Below are positions 17,215 through 24,924 of a stretch of DNA of 64,000 bases, piece by piece. The position numbers and the translations under genes were made by a program. The DNA is from Marinobacter profundi (GTDB taxonomy: Bacteria > Pseudomonadota > Gammaproteobacteria > Pseudomonadales > Oleiphilaceae), in assembly GCF_002744715.1 (NCBI RefSeq), contig NZ_KZ319371.1, forward strand, positions 186,001-250,000, given 5' to 3'. Each line of letters begins with the position of its first letter. Within the stretch, counting starts at the first letter, position 1. The notes below the pieces were generated by a model, which was not told where the DNA came from, did no database searches, and saw only the letters and a program-made list of their open reading frames with translations.

Positions 17215-17342
17215 CTCTGATTTTGTTTTACCAAGTGTCGTGTTCCCATTAATCCGGAACGCTTGACCCGGAGCGCTGGCAACCGGACTGTCTGCCGCTT
17301 GTCCGGTTGTCATGACGATACAGGCAACGCCCTGTAACAGCA

Positions 17343-17348
17343 ATTATA
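17343..17348 (-). promoter_or_regulatory. Candidate -10 element for the RstA-like operon
   Basis: A perfect TATAAT on the minus strand lies about 130 bases upstream of the regulator start. The -35 is poor, which would suit an activator-dependent promoter. Confidence 0.4.
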
Positions 17349-17394
17349 CATGCTATTCAGAAATATACATGGAACAGCCTGTTCGTTACACCCC

Positions 17395-17408
17395 GTGACA
17401 AGTGTCAC
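17395..17408. promoter_or_regulatory. Inverted repeat between the regulator operon and olsB
   Basis: GTGACA-AG-TGTCAC is a perfect palindrome in the divergent intergenic region. It lies between the candidate -10 of the regulator operon and the Pho-box array of olsB. It could be an operator for the RstA-like regulator or a reversed pair of PhoB half-sites. Confidence 0.35.
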
Positions 17409-17430
17409 AGGATCCTCCCATCCGGGCCCT

Positions 17431-17470
17431 CTGTCACAGACTCGTCACTGACAGGTCACTTCGCTGTCAC
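17431..17470 (+). promoter_or_regulatory. Tandem Pho-box-like array (four 7-mers, 11-bp period) upstream of olsB
   Basis: The four 7-mers are CTGTCAC (17431-17437), TCGTCAC (17442-17448), AGGTCAC (17453-17459) and CTGTCAC (17464-17470). Each is separated by 4 bases. This is the PhoB-box geometry, two copies of CTGTCAT/C per 22-bp box. A -10-like CATAGC begins 8 bases after the last repeat, at 17479. PhoB would replace the missing -35. Confidence 0.75.
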
Positions 17471-17517
17471 ACCCGGTTCATAGCCTTGTCTCTAAACCGA
17501 CATCAAGGGACATTGCC

Positions 17518-18297
17518 ATGACCGCTCAAACCGCCCGTGTCAGCCGCCCGGCCCGCCGCCTCACCACGGCCATCACCCGCGACCGGGAAATGGTGCAGGC
17601 TGCCCAGCGCCTGCGTTACCGGGTTTTTTCCGAAGAGTACGGATCAGATCTCGGAGCCACCACACCCGGCATTGATGCCGACCAGTTTGACCCGATTTGC
17701 GACCATCTGATGGTAACCGACGCCGGCAGCGGCGAACTCGTGGCCACCACACGGGTATTGCGCGATGACGCCGCCCGCCAGGGCGGAGGATTCTACTCGG
17801 AAGGTGAGTTCGACCTGTCCCGCATTCACAGCCTGCCTGGCACCGTTGCCGAGCTCGGCCGCACCTGCGTCCACCCCGACTACCGCAATGGCGCCACCAT
17901 CAGCCTGCTGTGGGCTGCGCTTGCGGAGTACCTGGTACTGCACCGGGTAGACTATCTGATTGGCTGCGCCAGCATCGGCATGGCCGACGGCGGCCACAAG
18001 GCCTGGAAGATTGCACGCTTCCTGCAACGGGAATACCTCGCCGCCGACGCCTTCCGGGTTATACCGAAACGGGAACTGCCCCACCTGACCGACGCCGGCA
18101 GTGACGAGCGGGCGATGGAGGTACCGGCACTGATCAAGGCTTACATGCGGCTGGGCGCACGGGTCTGCGGCGAGCCGTGCTGGGACCCCGAGTTCCGCTG
18201 CGCCGATCTGCTGGTCCTGCTGGAGGTGAATAAACTGGCGGCACGATACAGCCGCCATTTCATGCGTCAGGATCCTGGCGCCCCGGCTCAAATCTGA
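17518..18297 (+). CDS. olsB: L-ornithine N(alpha)-acyltransferase OlsB (GNAT-type)
   Basis: OlsB transfers a 3-hydroxyacyl group from acyl carrier protein to ornithine, giving lyso-ornithine lipid. The 259-residue product carries the family pattern LRYRVFSEEYG (about 36-46), D-x-D-x-F-D-x-x-CDHLMV, GGFYSEGEFDLS, ELGRTCVHPDYRNG and YLIGCASIGM. The ATG at 17518 has AAGGGA 7 bases upstream. It is followed 23 bases later by a PlsC-type acyltransferase, the usual OlsA partner. The upstream Pho-box array suggests induction by phosphate starvation. Confidence 0.88.
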   Translation: MTAQTARVSRPARRLTTAITRDREMVQAAQRLRYRVFSEEYGSDLGATTPGIDADQFDPICDHLMVTDAGSGELVATTRVLRDDAARQGGGFYSEGEFDLSRIHSLPGTVAELGRTCVHPDYRNGATISLLWAALAEYLVLHRVDYLIGCASIGMADGGHKAWKIARFLQREYLAADAFRVIPKRELPHLTDAGSDERAMEVPALIKAYMRLGARVCGEPCWDPEFRCADLLVLLEVNKLAARYSRHFMRQDPGAPAQI

Positions 18298-18320
18298 GCG
18301 GTACCGAAGAGGCCACAGCC

Positions 18321-19139
18321 ATGGGTACACTGCGGTTATCCGTCAGACTGACGCTCTTTGTCCTGTTCCTGCTGGCAACAACCCTGCTGGCGCTCTGTCT
18401 CGGCATCGCCGAACGGATCCGCGGTGACCGCATTGACCGCGCGCCCTGGTCAAGACGCTGCTTCAGGGCCTGTTGTGCCTGCCTGGGGCTGAAGATCCGT
18501 CAGCGGGGTGAACCCTCCCCCGTGCCGGCACTGGTGGTGTGCAACCATATTTCCTGGACTGATATTCCGGTTCTGGGCAGTCTGTTTCCGGTCACCTTCC
18601 TGTCCAAGGCCGAGGTCGCCCGCTGGCCGCTGATTGGCTGGCTGGCCACCCAGGGCAACACCCTGTTCATTCACCGGGGCGCCGGCCAGGCAGCAAAAAG
18701 TCGCGAGGATATCAGCCGGACCTTGCGTCGCGGTCAGTCCGTGCTTATTTTCCCCGAAGGCACCACCACCAGCGGCCTGACCGTGCTGCCCTTCCACCGT
18801 CGCTTGCTAGCCGCGGCCAGCGCCGCGGAGGTCCGGGTCCAGCCGGTCAGCATCGGCTATCTACGCGACGGCCAACCCGACCACCTGGCGCCGTTCATCG
18901 GCGAAGACAGCTTTCACCACCACCTGATTCGCCTGCTACAGCAGCCCGCGCCGGAAATCCGGGTCATCTTCCACTCGCCGGTTGAGGTGACCGACGCCAC
19001 AGCGGCAGAGCCGCTCGCGCGGCAACTCCATGAAACGGTGATGAACGGGTTGCAGCAGATTGGCCACGGCGGGCCGGCCCCGACGACGGAAACCGGCGAT
19101 AAGACTGGAATCGCAAGGCCCGGCGAGGCCTGGAGCTGA
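18321..19139 (+). CDS. olsA: Lysophospholipid acyltransferase-family protein, probable OlsA
   Basis: OlsA adds the second, ester-linked acyl chain to lyso-ornithine lipid. The 272-residue PlsC-family product has an N-terminal membrane helix (about 8-30) and the acyltransferase motifs NHISWTD (H-x4-D, about 74), GNTLFIHRG and FPEGTTT, then QPVSIGY. The specific role is inferred from pairing with olsB; general lysophosphatidate acyltransferase activity is also possible. It ends one base from the convergent FKBP gene. Confidence 0.8.
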   Translation: MGTLRLSVRLTLFVLFLLATTLLALCLGIAERIRGDRIDRAPWSRRCFRACCACLGLKIRQRGEPSPVPALVVCNHISWTDIPVLGSLFPVTFLSKAEVARWPLIGWLATQGNTLFIHRGAGQAAKSREDISRTLRRGQSVLIFPEGTTTSGLTVLPFHRRLLAAASAAEVRVQPVSIGYLRDGQPDHLAPFIGEDSFHHHLIRLLQQPAPEIRVIFHSPVEVTDATAAEPLARQLHETVMNGLQQIGHGGPAPTTETGDKTGIARPGEAWS

Positions 19140-19140
19140 A

Positions 19141-19599
19141 TCAGTACAGCGGGCGACCTTCGGCAATTTCCTCGTCCGTGGCCTCACGCTTGCCGATAAT
19201 CTCGAGGTCGAAGTAGAGGGTAAAGCCGGCCAGGGGATGGTTGGCATCGACCCGGACCAGGTTGCCATCCATACCCATCACCTGAACAATCTGGGCATCG
19301 GCGCCGGTATTGGTCTGGAATTTCATGCCGATCTTCAGATCCTCAACACCATCAAACGCCGACCGGGGCACTTTACGCACCAGGTCGGGGTTATGCTCGC
19401 CATACGCCATCTCCGGGGGCACCGTGACTTCCAGGCAGTCACCCACTCCCCGGTTTCGTACCGCTTCCTGAATCCCTTTGATCACGCCATCCGTGCCCAT
19501 CAGAAAGTGCAGCGGTTCTGCGCCCTCGGAGGTGTCAATAATCTCGCCAAGCTTGTTTTTCAGCCGGTAGTGAACGGTATAGACAGCGGGTTTTTGCAT
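19141..19599 (-). CDS. FKBP-type peptidyl-prolyl isomerase (SlyD/SlpA-like)
   Basis: The 152-residue isomerase catalyses cis-trans isomerisation of prolyl bonds. The FKBP part (VHYRLKNKLGEIIDTS..PLHFLMGTDGVIKGIQEAV) is interrupted by the insert-in-flap domain, and ANHPLAGFTLYFDLEIIG is the SlyD/SlpA signature. The His/Cys-rich metal-binding tail of SlyD is absent. The start overlaps the upstream gene's stop by one base (TGATG), so translation is probably coupled. Confidence 0.88.
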   Translation of the reverse strand: MQKPAVYTVHYRLKNKLGEIIDTSEGAEPLHFLMGTDGVIKGIQEAVRNRGVGDCLEVTVPPEMAYGEHNPDLVRKVPRSAFDGVEDLKIGMKFQTNTGADAQIVQVMGMDGNLVRVDANHPLAGFTLYFDLEIIGKREATDEEIAEGRPLY

Positions 19600-21806
19600 C
19601 AGTTTTTCGATTTTCCTGTAGCTGGCGAATTTGCGGTCATTTGCAGACCGTGAATGACCAGGCGGCGCTCAAGACGGGCTTTCGGGTCCGAGGGATTGTG
19701 CAGCGCCATGCGTTCAAGCATGGACTCGAGATACCCCTCCTCGTCCCGGGCCCGCAGCGCCTGCAAGATCGTCGTCAGTTTACCACGGGGCGTGGCCGTT
19801 GCGGCCTTCAGAGCCTTGAGTGCCTTACCTAGGATCAGCTCTTCCTCGGTAAAGTCACAGCCAAAGGGAAACGCCGGGAACAGGCTGGCATCACCACAGC
19901 CGGCAAGGGCCTCGCGGACAGCCTCCGGCGTGTTGCCGGTCCAGTCCACCGGCAGCTGGAAATCCGCCGGCACCTTGCCTGCCTTCTGGGCCTGCCGGAG
20001 CAGATCCGGCTGGAACCGCGAGTCGGCAATCCGGATCAGTTCCAGGTATACATCTTCGTCAGAACGACCCCGTAAATCGGCAATACCATACTCGGTCACC
20101 ACAATGTCCCGCAGATGGCGGGGAATGGTGCAGTGACCATAACTGAACACAATATTCGACAGCGTCTTGCCGCCGGCCTGGCGGGTTGCCCGCATGGTCA
20201 GGATGGAACGGGCACCGGGCAGTTCGTGGGCCATGGCAACGAAGTTGTACTGGCCACCCACCCCACTGACCACCCGGCCATCTTCCAGGCCATCGGACAC
20301 CGCCGCCCCGCTGAGGGTGTACATCATGGTCGAGTTGATGAACCGGCCGTGGGAGCGCTGGGCAACCTTGAGACGCTGGTTGCCAAAGCGGTGATCATAC
20401 AGGTGGTTGATGTAATTGACGCTGGTCATCGAGATCTTGTCCCGGAGCTGCGGACTCAGCCCTCGCAGCTTCTCGTAGAAGTCTTCCGGCCCCACGTAGA
20501 AACCACCGTGCATCAGGACACCACCGGTCAGCCGGTCTCCCAGCGCCAGCTGCGCAAGAGCCTCGCGAGCGGCCGCATCGTCGAGGTCCGGCACCAGCGA
20601 CTGCTCACCCACCACCAGCCGTCCGCCCCGGAACACCACATCCGGCTTGAGGATTCCGTATTGCTGCAACCACTGCACATCCCGCGCCCGCAGGGGCGAA
20701 TCCACCAGCTTTACCCGCCGCAGTACATCCAGGGTTCGCAGCGAGACCTCGTCACTGATATGACCCTTGTTGATCAGCTGCTGCAACCCGGCATGATCAA
20801 ATACTTCGCGCTTCAGAACACCGGCTTCCAGCAAGTGGATAAAGCCATCCACCATCATTTCACTGCAGCCATAGAGCCCCTTGGCAAAAGGAGCCGAGCC
20901 ACCTTCGGTCAGGGTGAGCGGAAACCGGTCCCCGACCCGCAGGCGGCTGAACAGTTCCCGCCAGACCTTGTTGTTGGTATGGCGCATGATGGTGCTGTAC
21001 ACCAGCGCGGCACCCAGCGACCCGATGCCGACCTGGAGCGTGCCGCCGTCTTTCAGCAAGGCACTGGCGTAGAAGCCGATCAGGTGGTCTTCCGGACTGA
21101 TCGCCATCTGTGGTGCAGAAAACAGCGGGTAATCGGAAGCCCGGTGTTCCAGCACAACATCAAACTCTGTCAGCGGGAGGGCTGACTTGTGCCCGAAGTA
21201 TGGCAGGTTACTGTTCTTTTCCCCGACCAGCGCAACCGCGGTGCCGCCTCGTTCCCGCTCCCGCAACAGCGGAAACAGGTCGAGGGAGAGATCGGGATTA
21301 CAGCTCAGGCTGACGTGGCCGGGTGCATGCTCCGGCGACGCCGACACCAGCTGGCCTATGACATTGACCCCCAGTGCCATCAGGTCACGCACCGCGTGAG
21401 TGTAGTTGGTGCAGACATAATTGCGCTGTTGCTCCTCGTGACGGAGGAAGGTACCTGCCTTGAAGAAAAACTCCGACACCCGCACGTTATCCGGAAGCTG
21501 ACCATTCACCACATCACGGGCATAGGCCAGTTCCGGAATCCGGCCATAGAGCCGCTCGGTGAACGGCCCCATGAAGCGCTTTTCAAGGGAGGAGCCGCCC
21601 TGAGGTGCCAACAGGGAAAGCGCGGTGACGATATGGAGATTGAGAGTGGGATCGTCTTTGGCACGCTGGTAAAGCGCATTGATGAAGCGGACCGGCTTGC
21701 CCAGCCCCAACGGCAAACCGAGCGTGATGTTGCGCCCGACTTTCCCGATTACGGCATCCACACAGGCATTGACATCAGACACCGTCAGCGGTTTGTCTGC
21801 AGACAT
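19599..21806 (-). CDS. Acetyl-CoA hydrolase/transferase family protein
   Basis: The 735-residue protein is larger than typical acetyl-CoA hydrolases (about 500). Its central and C-terminal part has the family's GGVLMHGGFYVGPEDFYEKL, SGVGGQYNFVAMAHELPGARSI, VFSYGHCTIPRHLRDIVVTEYGIADLRG pattern. The N-terminal part carries NITLGLPLGLGKP and LQVGIGSLGAALVY. It should move CoA between acetyl-CoA and a carboxylate, or hydrolyse it. The exact substrate is unknown. It is the first gene of a two-gene unit with the FKBP gene. Confidence 0.82.
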   Translation of the reverse strand: MSADKPLTVSDVNACVDAVIGKVGRNITLGLPLGLGKPVRFINALYQRAKDDPTLNLHIVTALSLLAPQGGSSLEKRFMGPFTERLYGRIPELAYARDVVNGQLPDNVRVSEFFFKAGTFLRHEEQQRNYVCTNYTHAVRDLMALGVNVIGQLVSASPEHAPGHVSLSCNPDLSLDLFPLLRERERGGTAVALVGEKNSNLPYFGHKSALPLTEFDVVLEHRASDYPLFSAPQMAISPEDHLIGFYASALLKDGGTLQVGIGSLGAALVYSTIMRHTNNKVWRELFSRLRVGDRFPLTLTEGGSAPFAKGLYGCSEMMVDGFIHLLEAGVLKREVFDHAGLQQLINKGHISDEVSLRTLDVLRRVKLVDSPLRARDVQWLQQYGILKPDVVFRGGRLVVGEQSLVPDLDDAAAREALAQLALGDRLTGGVLMHGGFYVGPEDFYEKLRGLSPQLRDKISMTSVNYINHLYDHRFGNQRLKVAQRSHGRFINSTMMYTLSGAAVSDGLEDGRVVSGVGGQYNFVAMAHELPGARSILTMRATRQAGGKTLSNIVFSYGHCTIPRHLRDIVVTEYGIADLRGRSDEDVYLELIRIADSRFQPDLLRQAQKAGKVPADFQLPVDWTGNTPEAVREALAGCGDASLFPAFPFGCDFTEEELILGKALKALKAATATPRGKLTTILQALRARDEEGYLESMLERMALHNPSDPKARLERRLVIHGLQMTANSPATGKSKN

Positions 21807-21997
21807 CGCAACACTCCTTTATCACGCTTGAATCAGCTTGGTCAGATAATTACACGAGACCATACGGCAAACAATGAGCCAGATCACCCCGGACGGAGTC
21901 ATACTGGCCTGTTGAAACGGGCATCAGAACGGGAAGCGGCAGCACCGGGAGTCAGCAGGCACCGGTTCGCGGTAATGTCAGGGTAACAAAGGCAGGA

Positions 21998-22318
21998 TCA
22001 GAAGTTCCATTTCAGGTTCAGGCAGGCGCCTTCTTCAAGCAGCGCAACACCATGATCCGGGCGGGCCGCATGGGAGGCGTAATAGCGCTCATTAGCATAA
22101 GACTTGCTGAGCTTCAGGCTGAGCAGGCGGGAACCAATCTCGGCGAGGGCATCCGAGGTGTCGTCGGAGTCAAAATCGCCCGACATCTGCTCCTGCAACT
22201 CGTAGATATCCTGCTGCGGAATCTCATCCGCAAAAACGCGATTCTCACCCGCTTCGGCACGAACCACGAAAGCGACCATATTCAGAGCGAGAAGTGCGAT
22301 AAAAATGCGAATAATCAT
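21998..22318 (-). CDS. Small exported protein of unknown function
   Basis: The 106-residue product has a clear signal peptide (MIIRIFIALLALNMVAFVVRA, cleavage near AEA). A short mature part follows, rich in Asp/Ser/Glu (about 30-62) and ending in GACLNLKWNF. Only one Cys remains in the mature part. I do not recognise a family. AAGG lies about 12 bases before the ATG, and TAGAAT upstream on the minus strand could be a -10. An overlapping plus-strand frame looks like a shadow. Confidence 0.55.
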   Translation of the reverse strand: MIIRIFIALLALNMVAFVVRAEAGENRVFADEIPQQDIYELQEQMSGDFDSDDTSDALAEIGSRLLSLKLSKSYANERYYASHAARPDHGVALLEEGACLNLKWNF

Positions 22319-22401
22319 GGGACCACAACGACCTTTTCAGGGTTGGAAATTCTAGAGCCTTACCCTGCTAAAGTCTAATGATTGACACCCTAAAAGATGT
22401 G

Positions 22402-22429
22402 AAAACCGACACATTTGGGTCGGTTTTTT
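22402..22429. terminator. Intrinsic terminator between the aldo/keto reductase and the small exported protein
   Basis: AAAACCGAC and GTCGGTTTT form a perfect 9-base stem with an 8-base loop, with T-tracts readable on both strands (six T's on plus, four on minus). The only nearby upstream gene in transcription direction is the leftward reductase. Confidence 0.65.
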
Positions 22430-22501
22430 GTCACGTTAAGTCAACTTTAGTGTCAAGAAATACTCGGTTTTGTTGTCGAATGTAATCCGCAGCCGCTCAA
22501 T

Positions 22502-22537
22502 GGCTATCCCGGGGAACCGACAATCCCCGGGATAGCC
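22502..22537. repeat. Long perfect inverted repeat just past the aldo/keto reductase stop
   Basis: The 14-base arms GGCTATCCCGGGGA and TCCCCGGGATAGCC flank an 8-base loop. It starts about 10 bases after the reductase stop. There is no T-tract, so it may be an mRNA 3'-end stabiliser or a repetitive palindrome. Confidence 0.55.
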
Positions 22538-22546
22538 CTGCCAGAA

Positions 22547-23584
22547 CTAGGGGCAGGGGTAGGTATAACGGGCGTGGATCGCCTCGATCTCCGTCAATAC
22601 CTCATCACTGAGGGTGACCGTTGCTGACTCCAGGTTCTCCCGCAACTGCGTCATGGTGGTGGCACCAATAATATTGCTGGTCACAAAGCTGCGACCGGTG
22701 ACATAGGCCAACGCCAGGTGCACCGGCGACAGATTATGGGCACGCGCCAGCTCCACGTAGGCGCGGACCGCAGCATCGCCCTGCTCCCGGGTATAGCGAC
22801 TGAACCGCTCGAACAGGGTGAGGCGACCGGCCGGGGGACGCTGCCCGTCCAGGTACTTGCCAGACAGGGTACCAAAGGCCAGCGGGGAGTAGGCCAGCAA
22901 TCCGACGTCCTCGCGATGGGCAATCTCCGCCAGCCCCACCTCGAATGAACGATTGAGCAGATTGTAAGGATTCTGGATACTGGCCACCCGCGGCCAGCCC
23001 TTCTCCCGCGCCAGCCGCAGGTACTCCATGGTGCCCCAGGCGGTCTCGTTGGACAGCCCGACGTGACGGACCTTGCCCTCCTTTACCAGCTCGTCGAGGG
23101 CACCCAGGGTCTCCTCGATCGGCGTCATTTGTTCGTCGGCCTTGTGGACATACCCCAGCTTGCCGAAGAAATTGGTATTGCGGTCCGGCCAGTGGACCTG
23201 GTAGAGATCGATATAGTCTGTTTGCAGGCGCCGCAGGCTGTCCTCACACGCCTTGCGGATATGGTCACGGGTCAGTCTGGGGCCGTTGCGCAGATAACCC
23301 AGTCCATTCCCCGGCCCGGCCACTTTCGAGGCGATCACCAGGTCGTCGCGCCGGCCGCGGCGGGCCAGCCAGTTCCCCAGAAACGTCTCGGTCAGCCCCT
23401 GGGTTTCCGCACGCGGTGGCACCGGATACATTTCGGCCGTATCGATAAAATTGATCCCGGCAGCGGTTGCCAGATCCAGTTGTTCAAAGGCTTCCTGTTC
23501 GCTGTTCTGCTCGCCCCAGGTCATGGTACCAAGACAGATTTCAGTCACTTCGAGGCCGGTTTTGCCGAGCGTGCGCTTCTGCAT
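22547..23584 (-). CDS. tas: NADP(H)-dependent aldo/keto reductase (Tas-like)
   Basis: The 345-residue enzyme of the aldo/keto reductase superfamily has the N-terminal RTLGKTGLEVTEICLGTMTWG, catalytic Asp/Tyr in FIDTAEMYPVP, Lys in LVIASKVAGP and His in DYIDLYQVHWPDR. The C-terminal NADPH site is SNIIGATTMTQLRENL. The PVPPRAET insert after the catalytic Tyr is typical of the Tas subgroup. The physiological substrate is unknown. It diverges from the Pho-box-controlled GT4 gene. Confidence 0.87.
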   Translation of the reverse strand: MQKRTLGKTGLEVTEICLGTMTWGEQNSEQEAFEQLDLATAAGINFIDTAEMYPVPPRAETQGLTETFLGNWLARRGRRDDLVIASKVAGPGNGLGYLRNGPRLTRDHIRKACEDSLRRLQTDYIDLYQVHWPDRNTNFFGKLGYVHKADEQMTPIEETLGALDELVKEGKVRHVGLSNETAWGTMEYLRLAREKGWPRVASIQNPYNLLNRSFEVGLAEIAHREDVGLLAYSPLAFGTLSGKYLDGQRPPAGRLTLFERFSRYTREQGDAAVRAYVELARAHNLSPVHLALAYVTGRSFVTSNIIGATTMTQLRENLESATVTLSDEVLTEIEAIHARYTYPCP

Positions 23585-23622
23585 GTTTCCTCCGGTTCAG
23601 ATCCACCTAACGGGTAAAAGTA

Positions 23623-23651
23623 TTGTCACAGGACTGTCGCCTGACTGTCAC
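23623..23651 (+). promoter_or_regulatory. Pho-box-like array (three 7-mers, 11-bp period) upstream of the GT4 gene
   Basis: The 7-mers are TTGTCAC (23623-23629), CTGTCGC (23634-23640) and CTGTCAC (23645-23651), with 4-base spacers. A -10-like CATAGT lies at 23662-23667, ten bases after the last repeat. The layout matches the array in front of olsB, including the -10 sequence. Confidence 0.75.
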
Positions 23652-23703
23652 ACGGGCTTTCCATAGTGGAACCATGAACCAGGCCAGTTTCACAGGAAGC
23701 ACC

Positions 23704-24924
23704 ATGACGGAAAGCCCCCAGCCCCCGGGACGGACCAGCCACATTACCATTGTTTCGGAGACCTTTCCTCCGGAGATCAATGGTGTGGCAAACACGCTCC
23801 GGCACCTGTGTCACGGACTGATGGCGCGCGGCCACCGGGTGACTGTCGTCAGACCCCGGCAGCGCCACGAAACCACCGGCACGGCTGACGGCCCGGGTGA
23901 CGCCCTGTTCACCGCTGAGCACCTGGTTGCCGGCCTGCCCCTGCCCGGCTACGCCGACCTGCGTTTCGGCCTGGTTCGCAAACGCACCCTGGTCCGCTAC
24001 TGGCAGGACTGCCGGCCCGATGCCGTTTACGTTGCCACCCAGGGACCGCTTGGCGTGGCCGCCATTGCGGCCGCCCGCAAGCTGGACCTGCCGGTCATCT
24101 CCGGCTTCCATACCAATTTCCACAGCTACAGCCATTACTACGGCGCCGGTTTTCTTGAGAAATTCCTCTGTGCCTATGGCCGCTGGTTCCACAACCAGAC
24201 CGCGGTAACCCTGGTGCCGACCGGTCGCATGCAGCGGACTGTTGCGGCCATGGGCATTACACCGACCGCCATCTGGAGCCGGGGCGTGGATTGCAACCGG
24301 TTCTCGCCCCGCAAGCGGGATGACGACCTGCGCAGCAGCTGGGGACTGCGCCCCGGCGATCGTGCGGTGCTCTACGTCGGACGCCTGGCCTCGGAGAAAA
24401 ACCTGCAAATGGCCGCCGCCTGTTTTGAACGCATCCGCGGCATCCACCCCGCCGCCCGGTTCGTCCTGGTGGGCGACGGGCCACTGCGCCAACGCCTGGA
24501 GAACCGCCACCCGGACTATATTTTCTGTGGCATCCGCCGCGGCGAGGACCTGGCAAGGCACTACGCCTCCGCCGACCTGTTCCTGTTCCCCAGCAAAACT
24601 GACACCTTCGGTAACGTGGTCACCGAGGCCATGGCCAGCGGGCTGGCGGTGATTGCTTTTGATGATGGTGCTGCCAGCGAGCATATCCGTCACGAAGAGA
24701 ATGGCATGAAAGCGCGCCTTGACGATGACGATGGCTACATTGATGGCGCACTCCGGCTGACTGACCAGCCAACCCTGCTGAGCCGGGTTCGCACCCAGGC
24801 CCGGCTGGACGCCCTTGACCTCAGCTGGCAGGCCCAGGTCGAACAATTCGAACAACTGGTACTGAAGCCACCCACAAAGGCCAAACACCATGTCCTCGAC
24901 AAGCAAAGCGTCTCGCTTCTTTAA
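23704..24924 (+). CDS. GT4-family glycosyltransferase (SqdX/MgtA-like)
   Basis: The 406-residue transferase has the N-terminal Rossmann signature ETFPPEINGVANTL, HTNFHSYSHYY in the acceptor region and the C-terminal nucleotide-sugar signature ASADLFLFPSKTDTFGNVVTEAMASG (about 280-305) with the E-x7-E pattern. Relatives add a sugar to diacylglycerol or phosphatidylinositol. The ATG at 23704 has AGGA 6 bases upstream. The earlier ATG at 23674 would lie almost on the predicted transcription start. Its last 35 bases overlap the PAP2 gene. A phosphate-starvation glycolipid synthase is the likely role, by inference. Confidence 0.82.
   Translation: MTESPQPPGRTSHITIVSETFPPEINGVANTLRHLCHGLMARGHRVTVVRPRQRHETTGTADGPGDALFTAEHLVAGLPLPGYADLRFGLVRKRTLVRYWQDCRPDAVYVATQGPLGVAAIAAARKLDLPVISGFHTNFHSYSHYYGAGFLEKFLCAYGRWFHNQTAVTLVPTGRMQRTVAAMGITPTAIWSRGVDCNRFSPRKRDDDLRSSWGLRPGDRAVLYVGRLASEKNLQMAAACFERIRGIHPAARFVLVGDGPLRQRLENRHPDYIFCGIRRGEDLARHYASADLFLFPSKTDTFGNVVTEAMASGLAVIAFDDGAASEHIRHEENGMKARLDDDDGYIDGALRLTDQPTLLSRVRTQARLDALDLSWQAQVEQFEQLVLKPPTKAKHHVLDKQSVSLL

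Noticed and set aside
17360..17392. A possible RstA box (TACAT and GTTACA) upstream of the RstA-like gene
   Set aside because: The two halves are separated by far more than the three bases of the consensus.
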